A stretch of DNA of 64,000 bases from Dichetophora obliterata (taxonomy: Eukaryota > Arthropoda > Insecta > Diptera > Sciomyzidae), in the NCBI GenBank assembly GCA_963920525.1, contig OY986435.1, positions 96,145,727-96,209,726 of the forward strand, written 5' to 3'. A program made the position numbers and the translations under genes. Of this stretch, positions 11,935 through 24,535 are shown one piece after another (positions within the stretch are counted from its first letter, which is position 1; each line of letters starts with the position of its first letter). The notes beneath the pieces are model-generated. The model was not told the origin of the DNA. It ran no database searches and saw nothing but the letters and a program-made list of their open reading frames with translations.

Positions 11935-12006
11935 GAACTATATAGTTCCGCGAACATGCTTAAAGCTGATGAACTATATAGTTCCGCGAACATGCTTAAA
12001 GCTGAT
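11935..12006. repeat. 36-bp tandem duplication in the hAT element
   Basis: The unit starting GAACTATATAGTTCCGCG is repeated exactly twice and starts a third time at 12007. It contains the palindrome GAACTATATAGTTC. Confidence 0.85.
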
Positions 12007-12656
12007 GAACTATAAGATGCAACTGCAAATGATTTTCAGCAACATTATAAATTTACAACATGAACTTTATTTACTAAATGAAATTATTTACTAAATGATA
12101 GAAGTTAATTTTTTATATAAACTAAAGAAATGTTTTTCTTTAATTAAAAAATATAGAAATAAAAAATATTGAACTGTTCTGCAGTTCAAATAAACAAAGG
12201 AACTAAATAGTTCCGCGGACATGCTTCAAATTCCCTCTGTAGTTCAACAAGCAGACAAGCCAAATAGTCTATACAGTTCAAATAAGCAAAGGAACTAGAT
12301 AGTTCCGCGGACATGTTTCCGTGAACTAGTTCCTTTCTTCAAAAGAATCGTTCCATGTCCGTTCCGTCTCTGGAACTGTTAAGCACAAGCCTAGTGTTTT
12401 TGACAGTTCTTGCTCTGCTCAACACAATTTTTAAAATAAAAAAATTAATATGTTCACCCTGTGCCTAACCAATGTATTTAACATCCCTGTTAATATGTTG
12501 TATGGAATACGAACAAAAATAAGAAAACGAATGTGCTAGAGTAATACAGCTAGTGCATATGAACAATCATAAGGGCATCTCATATTAATTATCCAAAAAG
12601 CATTTTTTGAGCATAGTGGCTGCAAGAGCTCTCATTCTCTCAAATAAATCCAGTTA

Positions 12657-12743
12657 ACATTTATGGTTGACTCTTTCTTACGGAAAACAACAAAATTGTA
12701 ACAATGTATTGAATAGATTATAATATGTGTCGACCATAAATGT
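12657..12743. mobile_element. 87-bp MITE-like element with TTA target duplication
   Basis: ACATTTATGGTTGAC on the left pairs with GTCGACCATAAATGT on the right with one mismatch. TTA flanks both ends (12654-12656 and 12744-12746), as in PIF/Harbinger-type insertions. It is too short to say more. Confidence 0.55.
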
Positions 12744-12746
12744 TTA

Positions 12747-13885
12747 GAAACATCAAAAGCAACAACATGTATACAGAAGCTGCAAATTTACTTGCTTGCA
12801 TCTATTTTGCAATTTTTAACCTAAATGTGCTTTCCAAGCATGTACAAATGTGCTGCGGAAACCGGGGTGGCTTGGATCCGGTTTTAACTAATACACGCTA
12901 TCTTTATAATTCCTCTCTCTGTTTTTGTTGTCTCCACAATGAAGCGGAGAAATCAAAGCCGAAGCATAAATATTTTGAAGCACTTTTAACAAAAGACAAG
13001 AACTGCAAGAGAGCAAGAGAAAAACAGAGAGGGAGGCCATAATAGTGAGAGCCCCAATGCTTTGGAGCTGCGCTATGAGGCTGCGCACTGGCATTGTTGT
13101 TGTAGTTAAGTGTGCGTGTTTCGTGCGTTGTTGTTGTTCTACCCGCAAAGTTGAATTGAAAGTGATTTTCTTGTGTGGCTCCATGAGAAAACGCGTCAGT
13201 TCGTTTCCAACCGTTATTTCGTCAATACCTATGAGCGGCAGTTTAAACTTTACAGGAAAAAAAAATCGTCTTGTAACAATTGTTTGTTTTGATGAAAAAA
13301 GTAAATCAAACATACATACCGACAAAAAATCAATTATCCGTAATTGAAAAAAAGTAATATCGGGGGTGAAAAAAATTTATAACAAGAAAAGCAAGAAACT
13401 GCAAGTTGTAATTCAAAACCAAAATAAGAATACTAAAGATTTTTTACGGTTGTGCGTTTGCTTTCGAATGCAAGGCCTCGCTACGTAACGCTCCAAAGCG
13501 CCGCTTGACTCACGTGGTCCTTGTACACAAAATTTTTATTTTGCGCCGCGTCTGCGTTAATGTCAAACGTTAAAATCGAAAACGCAAAAAATCAGATAAG
13601 CATAAAAAATCAACAAAGTGAATAAACTAAAACAATAAAAAAAAAAACATAAAAAAGTAAATTAAATCAAAGTTAACGATTATCAATTAACTAATAGATT
13701 TAAAGCGCACAAACTAACAAAGAAAAAAGCTGCTGAATTAAATGCGTCATCATCATCGTAACTCGATTAAAATATCGACATAGAAACGCCAAGATTTGGT
13801 CTCGTTTAAATTACAAGAGCTGGTTTTTTCTTCTACTCAAACTGAAAAGAAGAATATGAAAAAGAAGTAAAATAAAACAAAAAAG
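12747..13885 (+). promoter_or_regulatory. Less AT-rich region, possible promoter and non-coding leader (speculative)
   Basis: This is the least AT-rich stretch outside the elements and exon. It has GTTGTT and GAGA-type simple repeats and then an A-rich tract of the kind seen in long fly 5' leaders, ending in AAAAAGGTACAG at about 13881, which could be a splice donor. Frames on both strands (longest 145 codons, minus strand, 12888-13325) lack recognisable domains. I cannot place a start site, and no core promoter motif pair was convincing. The proposal that it serves the gene whose coding exon lies at 41506 is only an inference. Confidence 0.2.
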
Positions 13886-15230
13886 GTACAGAACGTGAAT
13901 TTCTGCAAACTAGCTTCTTGCTCCATAATATTTCATTCCAAGCACATTCTGTGCATTATTTTTAACTTTTAATTACTTTACTTATGAGTTCATGTCTTTA
14001 ACCTTGGTTTTCATAACAATTGTACTTAAAAAAATAAGAATTTTATAACTTTTTGGTAGATTTAAGGTTTTAGTGTTACTTCATGACTTGTTTATACCGT
14101 AGTTCGGTGATTTTCAAGGTTTGTTTTTATTTTGGATTTAAAGTTGTGAAGTCTTTATATAAAAATGTTCATATGAAGAAATTTAGCAAACTTTGACAAT
14201 TTAGTAAAAAAAAATAAATGTAGAAAAAATATCTTTCGAAATTTACAAGCACATGATCAAAAAATTTTTGATGTTTTGATGAAAAAATTTTAAGTCCCGA
14301 GTAAAAATCAGGAAATGAAAATACAAATACAACCCTATTTTAGTATGTACATGATCTGGATATCATAGGGATTTCCCTTTTAGAGAAAGACGTATCAAAA
14401 TCTGATCAGGTTATTATCGGAAGCTGGTGATCTGATCAGGATTTATATTCAAAATTGCAGAATTTTTAGGCTAATTTCAACTCGGAATACCTTCAAAATT
14501 AGATTTAATCTATAAGTCACATTTGGCTGAAAATAAATGTTTATTCCTACCAGAGTTTGCCATTACGCTTTGGCTGGACTTCAATGCCTAAGATGAAATA
14601 AAGAGCTTAAATATTTCTGTCTGAATTCATTGCCGAAATAAACTTTTATCTTTTCGCTTACAAAAAGTTATATCGGCGTGTACTATATTCCTTTATCTTT
14701 TAGATTAAAAAAAGTTGCATGGGGCTAGATGCTGCTGATCTTTATTAGATTAGAAATAATTTTAGCTGTCACATTTGAAGATTTTAACATCATTTGACAT
14801 CGTATGATTGCCGTCAGTTTTGTCATATTCAAGGCACTTAAATGAATTGTTAAGTATTTAAATAAGTATTTAATATAAATATAAAATAATTGTCAATGGA
14901 AAGTTTGTGTTCTCATCCTTTCTCGCGTAAAGTTCCAATGCTGAATAAGAGACATAAAACAACTAGTGTGGTATCGGTTTATTTGAATCTGAATGACATA
15001 ATAACAGTAAATGGTTAAAAATATCTATTAAAGCCACAAATAGTCAAGAAACGGAACTACAAGTTTAAAGTGAACTTAAAACACCTAGCGTTCATGTTAT
15101 CTAGAATTTTTAGAGGCCAATTAGAAAATTAATTCCAATTGGAAATCCTAGTCGGAAGGTAGGCAAACACGTCTCTAAAACGATCTAGCTTTTCTTATTG
15201 CCTCAAGTATTGAAAAAAATAACTAATACC
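13886..15230. other. AT-rich DNA with one dispersed-repeat fragment
   Basis: No coding signal. A block near 15087-15160 (GTTCATGTTATC then AATTAATTCCAA) recurs in related form at 16190-16280, so both are fragments of one dispersed repeat. Confidence 0.4.
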
Positions 15231-15233
15231 TTA

Positions 15234-15617
15234 TGCGCACCGTACACGGTCAATCGTTTGACGTCCAGCATGTGCAGGTGTGGATTGATGCTAGCCCTTA
15301 CACACATCAATCATATCGTCTAATTTTCATTCTGAATTTTTTTTTATGGAACACAGACGTGTTTCTTTTATTATTTACAGCTCTTTTTTCCTGCAGTCAT
15401 GTTTACTGCACGACGAAAGCAAACGAAATGACTAAAGATTGATCAATCAAGCCCTTACACACACACATCCAGCCGCTTGACCAGCATTGCAAAATATCTA
15501 AAAATTTAGATTTTGATCAATCAAGTCATCAACGTGTCTGTGTAACGCATGCAAACAAATATTTACTAACACATATACCTGATTGACGTCAAATGATTGA
15601 AAGTGTAAGGTGCGCAT
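15234..15617. mobile_element. 384-bp MITE with TTA target duplication
   Basis: The terminal repeats TGCGCACCGTACACGGTCAA and TGCGCACCTTACACTTTCAA continue inward through a shared TTTGACGTC block, about 35 bp in all. TTA is present on both outer sides (15231-15233 and 15618-15620). Internal GATTGAT/ATCAATC motifs next to CCTTACAC repeat several times in both directions. The features fit a PIF/Harbinger-type MITE. Confidence 0.75.
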
Positions 15618-15620
15618 TAG

Positions 15621-17154
15621 GAGATGAACTCGGCAGCTGAAAGCAATGTGTTGGAAAGAAAATTCGACAAATGTAAAAGGAAAAAAAAATCAAAAACAAA
15701 ACGAAACAGCTTCTGACTGCAGTTAATGTTGTAATGTTAATGTTAGTTACTAATTTATTTTGAAGTGAACACGTGTTTTATTAACCGGAAAAAAGTTAAA
15801 TTTTGTGCTAGTTAAAAGACTAAAAAAAGGAGAACTATTTACCTTACACCAAAAATTTAATATTTTTCAGAAATGTGTAACTAAGTTGCTTTTCAGCATA
15901 GTGTAAGGCGAAATAGAAAACAAAAGTGGAAAACGAAAACAAAATAGGAAAAATGTTTATCCATATCCTTCCTTCATTGCCAAAAAAAGGTACTCGAATT
16001 CTTGACTATTCACTTTTTACGTGCTCGAAGATGTGACGAAGGGATTAATACTCCTTACGGAGCAGCTCCATACAAAGAAAGATATGGCGTTTGGAAGTGA
16101 AGGGGAATGATCGCCGAGTCTAAAAGGATTTGCCAAGAGGTTATCTTGGGATGATCGCTTTTCCTACTGAAATGCTTCCCTAATGTTCATGTTATCAAGA
16201 ATTTTGATTTCAGACAAAGGTAACGGCCGATCAAAAAAATAATTCCAAATGAAAAAGTTTTCCCGAGTCAGATGGTATTTGAACCTGGGATATCCCTAAG
16301 CACAGTAAAGCCACAAAATGGGTGTCATAAAACACACTTTGATTTAATAAAAAAAGTTATCTACATGAAAAACAAAATGGCGAGGACAAGGGATCATGCT
16401 TGGCCAAATCATTAGACCTGAGATCTGTCGAAAATGTGAGACAAAATAAAATCTGATCAATAGAGCAAACGTTTTTGCAGAATGTGAAGGAAAAATTTTT
16501 AAAAACTTCGCTTCACTGTACCCAGAGCTTCTTTCTACGAAGTCTACTCTAACACAGTGGCAATGCTCTCTTGAATTCAGTCAACTACTTTTGGAGAATA
16601 TAAAAAAGTAATTATAAGGCCAACTCCTATTGAGATAACAAATTGATAATGTCTGCTAATAAAGTGCTCAAATACTGAACAAATAAGTAATAAAAACGAA
16701 AACTAGACCAAACAAATTAACATCTGATAAAACTGGTTATTTCGAAACTAAATTAGTTTTGCATCAAGTGCTATAAGTCTGCGTTAAAACAAAAGATCAT
16801 ATAAATGTGCTTACATCCTAAAAAAACTAGTTTGAAAGTTCAACAGCTATGAGCACGTTCTAGAAACGAAAAAGTTTAAAGTTTGGAGGAAACTATTGTT
16901 TTATTTAAGCCACTATTCTATCTTACTAGAAATTGAAAAGAAAGATTTTTTGAAGAGTTGTTGCATAATCGCTGTCAAATTGTCTTCTAAAAACTGAATA
17001 AAAACACATGCTCGGCTAATACTAATTTTATCAAAGTTTCTGATATATCGTAGTATTTTCCTTTGGCAAACTAATGCATTTTGAAGAAACTCATTTCCAT
17101 CCTAGAGTTTCTAAGCCACAATTGGAAAATATTTTTTTTTGAGTCAATTTTTTG
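15621..17154. other. No recognised gene
   Basis: AT-rich sequence with many stops in all frames. It holds the second fragment of the dispersed repeat (16190-16280) and nothing else I can name. Confidence 0.4.
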
Positions 17155-18265
17155 GGGACAACTAAGTTCCCGCTATTTGTCAATAGATGGCTTCAGCAGT
17201 AACTCCTGATCGATTTTGGCAAATTCAAAACGCATACATAGTCAATAAACCGCTTTGACCAAATAAGTGATTTTGTTTTGGCGTCATATAATTTCAATTG
17301 TTTGAAAATGTGTGATTTTGTGCCAAATATTCATCATTTGCGGGAAGCATTGGTTTCCTTCTTTTATTCGAAGAAAGCGGCAGCTGAAGCGCATCTAGAG
17401 CGCCAAGAAGTTTAGAAAGGTGCAACTCTAAGTGAAACAACGTACCGTGATTGGTTTCATCGCTTCAAAGACTTTGATTTCGATGTTGACGACCGTACGC
17501 GTGAAGGAAGATCAAAAACTTTCTAAGACGCTGAATTTGAGGCATTGTGGCATAAAAGGATCCGTGCCAAACGCAGGATGATCTTACCTCAGCATTAGGA
17601 GTTACCCGCCAAGCCATTTTCAAGCGATTGCATACTTTGGGAATGATTCAAAAGCTAGAAACTTGTGTTCCTTATTATTTGAAGCCAAGTGACGTTGAGT
17701 GTCGTTTTTTCGAGAGTCTACTACTCCATCGGAAAAAAGGAAAGCATCGTGACGGGCGATGAAAAATGGATTCATTACAGCAACCCAAAGAAAAAAAGTC
17801 ATGGGGACTCTGCGAAGGTTATGATGTGTATTTGGTGGGTATTCAATATGAGCCGTTGAAACCGAACGGAACCATCACCGGGGAACGGTGTCGATTTCAA
17901 TTGATGCGATTGATCAGCAATCTGCAGCATTACAACGCTCTGCCTCGCATTGCCAAATCCGTTAAAACCTACCTGGAAACGATCAAATGGGAAGTCCTTC
18001 CCCAACCGCCATATTCCCCAAATATTGCGCGGTCCTATTATTATTTTTTCCGTTCGATGTCACATGGTTTGGCTGATCAGAAGATCCGCTTTATGATATG
18101 GATAGCCTCAAAAAATGAACAATTTTAACGTAACGGTATTCGAACACTGCCAGAAAGATGAGAAAAAGTTGTTGCTAGTGATACTTTGAATGATTCATTT
18201 GGTACCATTTTTCACAATAAATCTGCATTTTCAATAAAAAAACAGCGAGAACTTAGTTGCGGAAC
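17155..18265 (+). mobile_element. Degenerate mariner element
   Basis: Inverted repeats of the form CAACTAAGTTCYCGCTRTTT bound the element, about 28 bp with mismatches, and the outermost bases have decayed. The length of about 1.1 kb is that of a mariner that has lost internal sequence. The body encodes the transposase relict listed separately. Confidence 0.75.
17308..18200 (+). pseudogene. Mariner transposase relict
   Basis: The ATG at 17308 opens a mariner N-terminus: MCDFVPN, then HLREALVSFFYSKKAAAEAH, a RDWFHRFK helix-turn-helix segment, and the linker DDRTREGRSKTF. After several stops and shifts, the catalytic part shows GDEKWIHYSNPKKKKSWG (first aspartate kept, near 17758). The segment from 17830 on has LKPNGTITGERC, WEVLPQPPYSPNIA and MSHGLADQKI. 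The sequence that normally carries the second aspartate (HDNARPH) is missing through an internal deletion, and the third aspartate position reads Y. It is dead, and more diverged than the intact mariner at 24996. Confidence 0.85.
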
Positions 18266-18871
18266 TAATATAACTAGTAAGCCCGTGTGGCGTTAAAACG
18301 CCAAAATCAAACATACCTAGATTTTAATTTCATTTTCATTTCAGCTATTGAATAGATTTTCAACTGATAAAAACTGAAACGAAATTAATGCAGGCCTTTT
18401 TGCAATATACGCGGTATTTGTTATTAAATTTAGGTATAAATTCTAAAATATAAAAAATTTTTCCAATCAACAGTTTAGAAATCTTTTTTCAACTGTAAGA
18501 AATCATTCCAGTATCACTTTGATATTAAATATATAAATTCATAGTTGTAGCCAGTAGTGCCAACTACACGGAAACTGCGGATTTCTATGGATATTTAAGC
18601 CTTCCACGGATAAATGGACAAAAGTTGCAAAATAATTTAAATCTACTGATTTTTAAGAATATCTCACTGACTTTTCGTAGATTTCCGTTTTTTCACCAAA
18701 TTTTATGTCAAAACTTTTGGAATAGTAAAAAAAATGTACTTATCACTAAAAAATTTATTTACATAATTTGTTAAAACTTTGCGCTTATCAACGATTGCAA
18801 ATAAAAAAATTGCTTAAAGGAATCTTATTTCGAAGTGAGCCAGTGGGCAGCCTTATTTGTATACAGCTGAA

Positions 18872-19371
18872 CCCATTATTGCTCACCAACAGAACTCGTT
18901 GAGTTTATTTTTAGAAATTTTAGGCATTAATTTGTATTAATGTTAGACGGAAAACTCTGAAGTTTAAGAAAAAATCAAAGGATTTGGGTGTGGCGAAGTG
19001 TGTAAACGTATAAGGGGTCTATAAATTAAAAAATAAAAAAAAAAATTTAAAAAATTAGAAAAAATTAGAAATTGGAAAAATTTTTATTTCGTAGCGCAGC
19101 CGTTCAACTCTAACCTAATGCATTTTTTAAATTATAGTTTCTTTCTTCTTGATGTTTTACAAAAAAAAAACACACTTGAGAGAAATTTTTCACTTTTCTT
19201 TGGAATACTGTACTTTAAACTGGCTGGAAAAAATAAAAAAATTCTTTAAAGGTATATTTTAGAATTTTTATGGAAAAAGCATATTTTTGGAAGCAAAAGC
19301 TCTACAGTGGCTTTAAAATTTTGACAAATAATTTCATCGCGTATGACCTATTATACGTTGTCATAAATTGG
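18872..19371. mobile_element. piggyBac-like MITE, copy A (500 bp), nested
   Basis: This copy is collinear with 21551-22059. The left end starts CCCATTATTGCTCACC and the right end closes as ATAAATTGG followed by TTAA (19372-19375). The left flank TGAA is a decayed TTAA. Shared internal landmarks include GACGGAAAACTCTGAAG, GGATTTGGGTGTGGCGAAG and ATCGCGTATGA. CCC termini with TTAA targets are typical of piggyBac-type elements. Confidence 0.65.
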
Positions 19372-19506
19372 TTAAAAAAACTTAAAGTGCCTGTAGAATG
19401 TATTTCAATGTTTTTGTATTTATAATGATTACAGATTTAAAAAAATTTAATGTTTCTTTAAAATGAATAAAAAATTAATGTTATGTTTTTAAGTTTTAAT
19501 TATAGT

Positions 19507-19556
19507 AACATAACTAAAAGTAATAGTTGTTAACTTATTAAACTTTTAGTTATGTT
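19507..19556. repeat. Perfect 15-bp inverted repeat, 20-nt loop
   Basis: AACATAACTAAAAGT and its exact complement lie inside the right half of the hAT element. It may be an internal structure of that element. Confidence 0.75.
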
Positions 19557-19788
19557 TTACGTTGTTTGTAACTTTTATAAGTTTAATGCAAATTTTATTA
19601 AAAAAAATCAGATATACAAAAAATTTGTAAAAAAGCTATTAATGACTTCAATTGAGCAATTTTATTAGCCGTTTTAAATTGAAAAAAAAAAAATATATAA
19701 ATTTATTTGCCAACACGGACTAACACGGATTTTTTGTGTCGTATTTGTAGCTTTTTACTCTCCTCGGGTTGGCATCACTGGTTTTAGC

Positions 19789-21546
19789 TGTGAAATTATA
19801 AAATATTATTTTTCAGTATAACAGTTCCATAGCGGTGGCGCTAAATACCTCACATGTTTTTAAGCATATGCTGAAATTAAGAAGAGAAAAAGCTACATAA
19901 CAACAACAATTATATGCAAACTTTAACTCGCTATAACTTAAAAAATATAAATTACTTTAGAGTAATGAAATAAAAAGTCCAGTTTGCACATCTACAGGTC
20001 TAAACCTACCAAACCGTACTAAATTTATTAAAATTGGACTTGTACTTAAAAAGCCTTACGCCGTACAAAATTTGCGTTTACGTAATATATATAAGATTTT
20101 TAAATTTGTAAAACATTATCCTCTCAGAATAGATATTTAAACGATTTATCTATAGTATATAAGTTTTGCAAGCAACGATATTATTTTAGTTTATAGGCTT
20201 TTCTTGTGTCCATAACCTTAACAAAGCTAATACATCAAACATTTTAACTAAAACTCTTTTCACAATCCCATTTACAAAAATATAACGAATATGAAGAAAT
20301 ATCAATAAAAACATTCTATGTAAACATTTCAATGTAAACATTTGTTTGTATATAATCTTATTACAGAACTCCTAAGCTTTTAGAAATGCACATAAAAATA
20401 ATTATTTATTTTACGACTGCACAATGCTTCAATAACATATAATAAATATGAAAGTGCCGTCAAAGCGGTATCGTTAATTATTAAATTTCACTATAACTTT
20501 TATTCATTTTTCACTTCTTTTTCTTATTACATTATTAGGATTTTATTTTTTATAAACAAAAAATTGGGGAACAATAAATTCATATTTCGAATTCCTTCTT
20601 GGCAGCATTATCACATACACAGCACAATTTTCTGTTTTTTTATTTTTGCAAGTGATATACTTTAATTTTTTATTCTTAAAAAATAAAGCAAAAGCTAAGG
20701 ACAACATTCACTCCAGCTCTACCATGCTTGAGACACATTCAGTTCTTGAGAAAAGCAGATTTTTATACCACCTTTTTTGCTACGCATGTATGTATGTATG
20801 TGAGTACCACCCCCTCCAAACATAAACTCACTGAAACAAATACACACATTGTGAATAGCTGTGAGACATGGCAATGCTTAAAAAAGAAAATAGAGCGAAA
20901 ATCAAAACCTCAAAAACATGTGTTAGAAGAGCAAGTTTTGGTTTTCGCCAGTCTTTCTTTTATCAGGGCTGCTAACACACAAGAGCATGAATGAAATATT
21001 TAAACTTAAATATTTTCTTTAAATGTGTCCTAAAATTTTTGATATCACATACGTCTATGGAAAAACAAAACACTTACCCAATAGTCACAGTTTAAAAAAA
21101 AACTTAAATGTATCATGTACGACTTTTATTCATCATTGACGAAACATGCTGTTTCGGTCGTACATTTCATTGACGAAAATCTCATATAAAAGATTCTAAT
21201 TCGTGCACATTGCGTTCGTGCAGAAACGTTTGGGATTGAGAAAGTTTCGTTAACGGACTAAAGACTGATTTCAGTCTTTATTATTATAATTATATGCATT
21301 AATTAACTTTTAATGAAAAAATTACCCCGAAATATAAGCACAAATAGTGAATTTGTAAGGATAGGATGAACGAACACAAGACAGACGGGTCTTCAAACAG
21401 ACTTTTTTCTTGCTAGTGTTTATCTGTTTCCCTCGTTCGTGGTGTTTGGCCAAATATGTTTTATTGCTTTGTTGTTTTTTTTTTATTAGCGAACACAAAA
21501 TAGACACGTTAAAGAATTTACGACAAAGAGAAAGCAGTAAGTTTCT
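19789..21546. other. No recognised gene
   Basis: AT-rich sequence. A frame of 88 codons (20728-20994) starts in a slightly GC-richer stretch but has no domain. Short ATTGACGA repeats appear near 21136-21178. Nothing else is supportable. Confidence 0.4.
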
Positions 21547-21550
21547 ATAA

Positions 21551-22059
21551 CCCATTCATGCTCACTACCAGAATCCGTTGAGTTTAGCTTTTAAAATTTT
21601 CAGCATCAATTTGTATTATTATAAGACGGAAAACTCTGAAGTTTTAAAAAAAAATTCAAAGGATTTGGGTGTGGCGAAGCATATGATCATAAACGCATAA
21701 GGGGTCCTTAAGTAGAGAAATAAAAAAAAACAGAAATTAGAAAATGATATATTGGAAAATTTTCATTTCGTAGCGTAGGCGTTAAACTTTAACGTAATGC
21801 ACTTTTTTAATTATATTTTCTTTTTTCTTGATGTTAATAAAACAAAATATCTCACCTGAGCAACATTTTTCACTTTTTTTTTTTAGTAAACAAAAAGTAA
21901 ACAAAAAGGATTAAAACGTCAGTTTTTTTTTGGAAAAAGCATACTTTTGGCTTTCTCACACTGTTGAAAGCAAAAGTTTTATTGTGACTGAGGATTTTTG
22001 AGGAATTTTTGAAAAATGCTTTTATCGCGTATGATATATCACACGTTATCATAAATGGG
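21551..22059. mobile_element. piggyBac-like MITE, copy B (509 bp)
   Basis: The element starts CCCATTCATGCTCAC, preceded by ATAA (a decayed TTAA at 21547-21550). It ends CATAAATGGG followed by an intact TTAA (22060-22063). It shares its whole length with copy A, apart from a short extra segment near 21945-21965. Terminal repeats are about 10 bp. Non-coding. Confidence 0.7.
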
Positions 22060-22063
22060 TTAA

Positions 22064-23792
22064 GAAATGAACTAGAAAATGTCGTCTTATGATGACGCGA
22101 ACTGCTGGATACAAACGCGGCATCATTTTTGTTTAAATTTTTATTTTTTTGCCTTGCAGTCGTCAATAAAAAGAGTTTGAAGCACTTCTAGCGTTCTAGC
22201 GTGAAGCACCATCGTTAGAAATTTAAAAACCTTGTCAGCTTGCAGAAACTCAATTTATATGAAGCAGCAAAATTTTAGACTTAAATTATAGGTTATACGA
22301 AAAGAACCTTAAATATTAAAAATGGAAGCGATTCTTAATATTTTGAGTCTAAATATTATACACCGTGCAATATACAGTAATTTCAGACTCTTCCTATTAC
22401 GATAAGTGTCCTTCTAAAATAACTTCATAAAAATTACTGAAATAAAAAGATTTAAATTGGCCGAAAACGCAGCTTTAAATTTTTGATTTCTGCAAAAGTT
22501 AATAATCACAAACAACAAAAAGTGCCGTTTTGTTAGAAATAATTATTAAGTAAAAAAAAATAAAACAACAAATTTTGATTTGTACCAGCACAACAAAAAA
22601 TCAAAATAATTTGAAAAACTTAATGCGACTAAAGCTAACGGACAAGGCTTTGGGCTTAGCTTTTTAAAACAAGCTCAATAAAAATAAGTGATAAATTACT
22701 ATTTTGTTGCTTTGCATTAGATAACGAGCCATTACCTTTCATTGGGTAGTTTTTGAAGTTCTGTTTTAAACGGTCCTGTTCATATAATTAGACCCAGAAG
22801 CAAAAGGTCAACACCATGCGAAATTTAAAAAAATTTAGTTTTAATTTTAACTAAGTTGCAAAATAAGTAAAACTAAGTAGAGCGTAGTAATTAATTCCAC
22901 TTTATTTTTAGTTCGCCACAGACAAAATTTTACATAGATTTTGCTAAAAAGCGCAGTAGATCTACTGCAATTGCAGTAAAGACCGAACACTGGTTGTGGC
23001 ACTACTCTACAAGAAGACTATCGGTTATTTGACTAAAAAAAACTGTTTTTCTAAACTGACATTTCGGTTACCTTTTCATTCAAAGTTTCGGTTATGTTGC
23101 GAAGACCCTCGGGAAGTAACTGAAACTCATGTATGTATACTTACAATCCGGCTTCCCTTTCTCACTCGTTGTTTTTTGTATAATTTTCAATACTATCGAA
23201 ATATAGCCTTCTCGCTCTCTCTAGTTATGGTTAACATAAATAAAGGTTATAGGTAATCAAATTTCACCAGATAGATCTAACCGAAAACTCAGTTATATGC
23301 AACCGTTAGAAATAACGTAAATATCAGTTTTATCTAAAGTACTCTTTTAAAAATAGCAACGCATGCAACTCGTTGGTGAACAAAACACACACAATTTAAA
23401 AAATTAAACAAATTCAACTTTCATATAAATTTTAATAACTCTGCCAATTTTATTCAGAGTAAGCAATTTTAAGATGTTTTTATTTCAGAACTTGATTTTT
23501 TTTTATGCCAGCAAACCCAAGAATGGTAAAATACAATGGCGGATACGCAAAAATTGTGCATTCTTTTTAATAATGGTACTTTCTCTTTCTCTCACATGCA
23601 TTTGTTAAAATGGTTGCATATTTTTCCTTGTATCGCAAATTTTGGGACTGAAATTGGTATAAGAATATGGTTGTAAAAAGATAAATTTATGTGATTGTGT
23701 TGGAATTTCGATTACCATTTCTTGTAGGGTACAGAGCTTGCTCGGTCGAACTGTTGGATGAAAAGAAATCAAGAAAAGTTGTCAAATGAATG
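22064..23792. other. No recognised gene
   Basis: AT-rich; frames below 100 codons without motifs. I see no repeat boundary. Confidence 0.4.
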
Positions 23793-23800
23793 CATAGAAC

Positions 23801-24535
23801 TAGTGTTCAACCGAAACAGGAATTTTGGCCGAAACTGAAATCGAATCCGAATATTCGACCAAAACCAAAACTGGTTATTAATATGAAAATTTACTTTTTT
23901 TACAAATAAACTTTTTTTATTAAAAGGAAACAAAAATACAAAAATAAAAGGAAAACAATTTAATATAAAAAGTATTCGTTAATATTGAAGCTTATTATAA
24001 TTAATTTAAGTTTATTGTAATAATAACAGATATAATTTTTTTTATTATATTCCGTACACACTCAATACAGTATGTACAATGTACATTTTTATAGAACTAC
24101 AAAACAAAGGTTCTTTGTTTTTTTAAAGTTAGTATTATAAGAATAGAAATATTTTGTTTTTTTTTCTTTAATTTCACACACACAAAATTCGTTGTTAAGT
24201 TTAGTTATCACTTTTGGCATCTTATTAAAAAAAATTTAATATTAATTTCAATATAGATGATAAAATCGAAAATGATAGTATCGAACGCATAAAATTAATC
24301 AAAATGTTTTGCGTTTACTCGATAATTCGCGTTGTAAGTAGTTATTTTTATTAAACCAAATTTATATATTTGAATTAAATGACTGATGGAAGAAATTTTT
24401 ACCAAAATTTTCGGTTTCGGGGTTCAGCCATATTGAGGCTAAATAGCCGAAACTAGCCAAAACTAGCCGAAACTGACAAAAAGGGCAAAAACTGGATGTA
24501 ACCGAAACCAAAACCGAATATCCGCTCGGACACTA
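23801..24535. mobile_element. hAT-type non-autonomous element, 735 bp, perfect 8-bp target duplication
   Basis: CATAGAAC is repeated exactly on both sides (23793-23800 and 24536-24543). The termini are TAGTGTTC and TAGTGTCC. Clusters of CCGAAAC and CCGAATATTCG motifs are concentrated near both ends and absent from the AT-rich middle, a typical hAT subterminal arrangement. A fragment of the same family lies at 27232-27352. Confidence 0.85.

Larger units (their letters stand above)
11418..12393. mobile_element. hAT-type non-autonomous element, 976 bp, with 8-bp target duplication
   Basis: GTGTTTTT is present immediately outside both ends (11410-11417 and 12394-12401). The termini read TAGAGTTGGG and, from the other side, TAGGCTTGTG, matching at 7 of 10 positions. 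That fits a degraded hAT terminal repeat. The body repeats motifs around AGTTCCGCG and GAACTATATAGTTC, with GGACATG blocks near both ends, as expected for clustered subterminal binding sites. A 140-bp foldback MITE sits inside at 11671-11810. No transposase frame. Confidence 0.7.
18552..19780. mobile_element. hAT-type element, 1229 bp, split by a piggyBac-like MITE
   Basis: The ends read CAGTAGTGCCAAC and, on the other strand, CAGTGATGCCAAC. The 8-bp flanks GTTGTAGC (18544-18551) and GTTTTAGC (19781-19788) match at 7 of 8 positions, as expected for an aging hAT duplication. About 500 bp of the interior is a later insertion (18872-19371). No transposase frame remains. Confidence 0.75.

Noticed and set aside
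12888..13325. 145-codon minus-strand frame, the longest outside transposases
   Set aside because: No recognisable domain, hydrophobic and low-complexity parts that follow simple repeats, and a competing frame on the other strand. More likely chance in a GC-richer stretch.
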